A DNA stretch of 64,000 nucleotides. It comes from Cellulomonas flavigena DSM 20109 (lineage in GTDB: Bacteria > Actinomycetota > Actinomycetes > Actinomycetales > Cellulomonadaceae). Position numbers and translations under genes: made by a program. This document shows, in pieces, positions 63,432-64,000 of this stretch. The stretch spans positions 2,728,001 through 2,792,000 of the forward strand of contig NC_014151.1 of assembly GCF_000092865.1 (NCBI RefSeq), in the 5' to 3' direction. The notes under the pieces are model-generated. The model did no database searches, was not told the origin of the DNA, and worked only from the letters and a program-made list of their open reading frames with translations. Position 1 is the stretch's first letter. The number at the start of each line of letters is the position of its first letter.

Positions 63432-64000
<569 letters not shown>

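Overview
The window is very GC-rich, almost wholly coding, and rich in GTG starts, 4-bp start/stop overlaps and strong RBSs. The gene content is that of a high-GC actinobacterium: whiB7, mycoredoxin, adnA/adnB, uvrD2, UPF0182, DUF3107 and a PDZ/Lon-type YlbL protease. A secreted xylanase with two GH10 domains and a CBM2-like module, and a CelR-like promoter element beside it, point to the Cellulomonadaceae (Cellulomonas or a close relative). This placement is inference from content, not from a search.

Layout. 1-4092 is an accessory patch: three small unknown genes, a frameshifted lipoprotein, and an insertion-sequence nest (an intact IS30-type element abutting a 131-bp inverted piece of a second copy and a truncated IS3-type element). 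4093-11074 holds a divergent AraC regulator/NAD(P)-binding protein pair, an acyltransferase-3 protein, a Fur-family regulator behind an inverted repeat, and a bifunctional proline-catabolism enzyme. 11087-15256 groups DUF808, a chromate transporter, a MOSC protein and the copper protein CueP. 15249-17211 is a compact unit: a HAD-like protein divergent from a LysR regulator that is translationally coupled to an RNA 2'-phosphotransferase (KptA/Tpt1), with a perfect palindrome between them. 17371-25349 has DUF2200, a Tat-exported protein coupled to a broken DUF1906 gene, an ABC exporter pair, small proteins, the initiator tRNA and an EamA transporter.

25512-50511 follows, in broad order, a block that I recall from Mycobacterium tuberculosis (Rv3193c to Rv3211): UPF0182, YlbL, DUF2342, whiB7, uvrD2, mycoredoxin, nudC, adnB/adnA, TetR, DUF3107, ferritin-like protein, DEAD-box helicase. 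whiB7 has its own promoter, a small leader ORF and a hairpin followed by a T-rich stretch, which fits attenuation control. An unusual ThiF-type reading frame runs through the whiB7 terminator and antisense across all of whiB7.

50700-58520 holds MarC, a PHP phosphoesterase, aminopeptidase P, a stress protein, an MgtE-N/CBS protein coupled to DUF1003, a lipoprotein and an Mrp/ApbC ATPase. The window ends with sugar metabolism: the double-GH10 xylanase, then a DeoR regulator coupled to galT and followed by galK, which runs off the right edge.

No CRISPR array, prophage or rRNA was seen. The features I would look at first are the KptA/LysR/HAD unit, the double-GH10 gene and its promoter, the whiB7 leader together with the overlapping ThiF frame, and the decayed DUF1906 gene.
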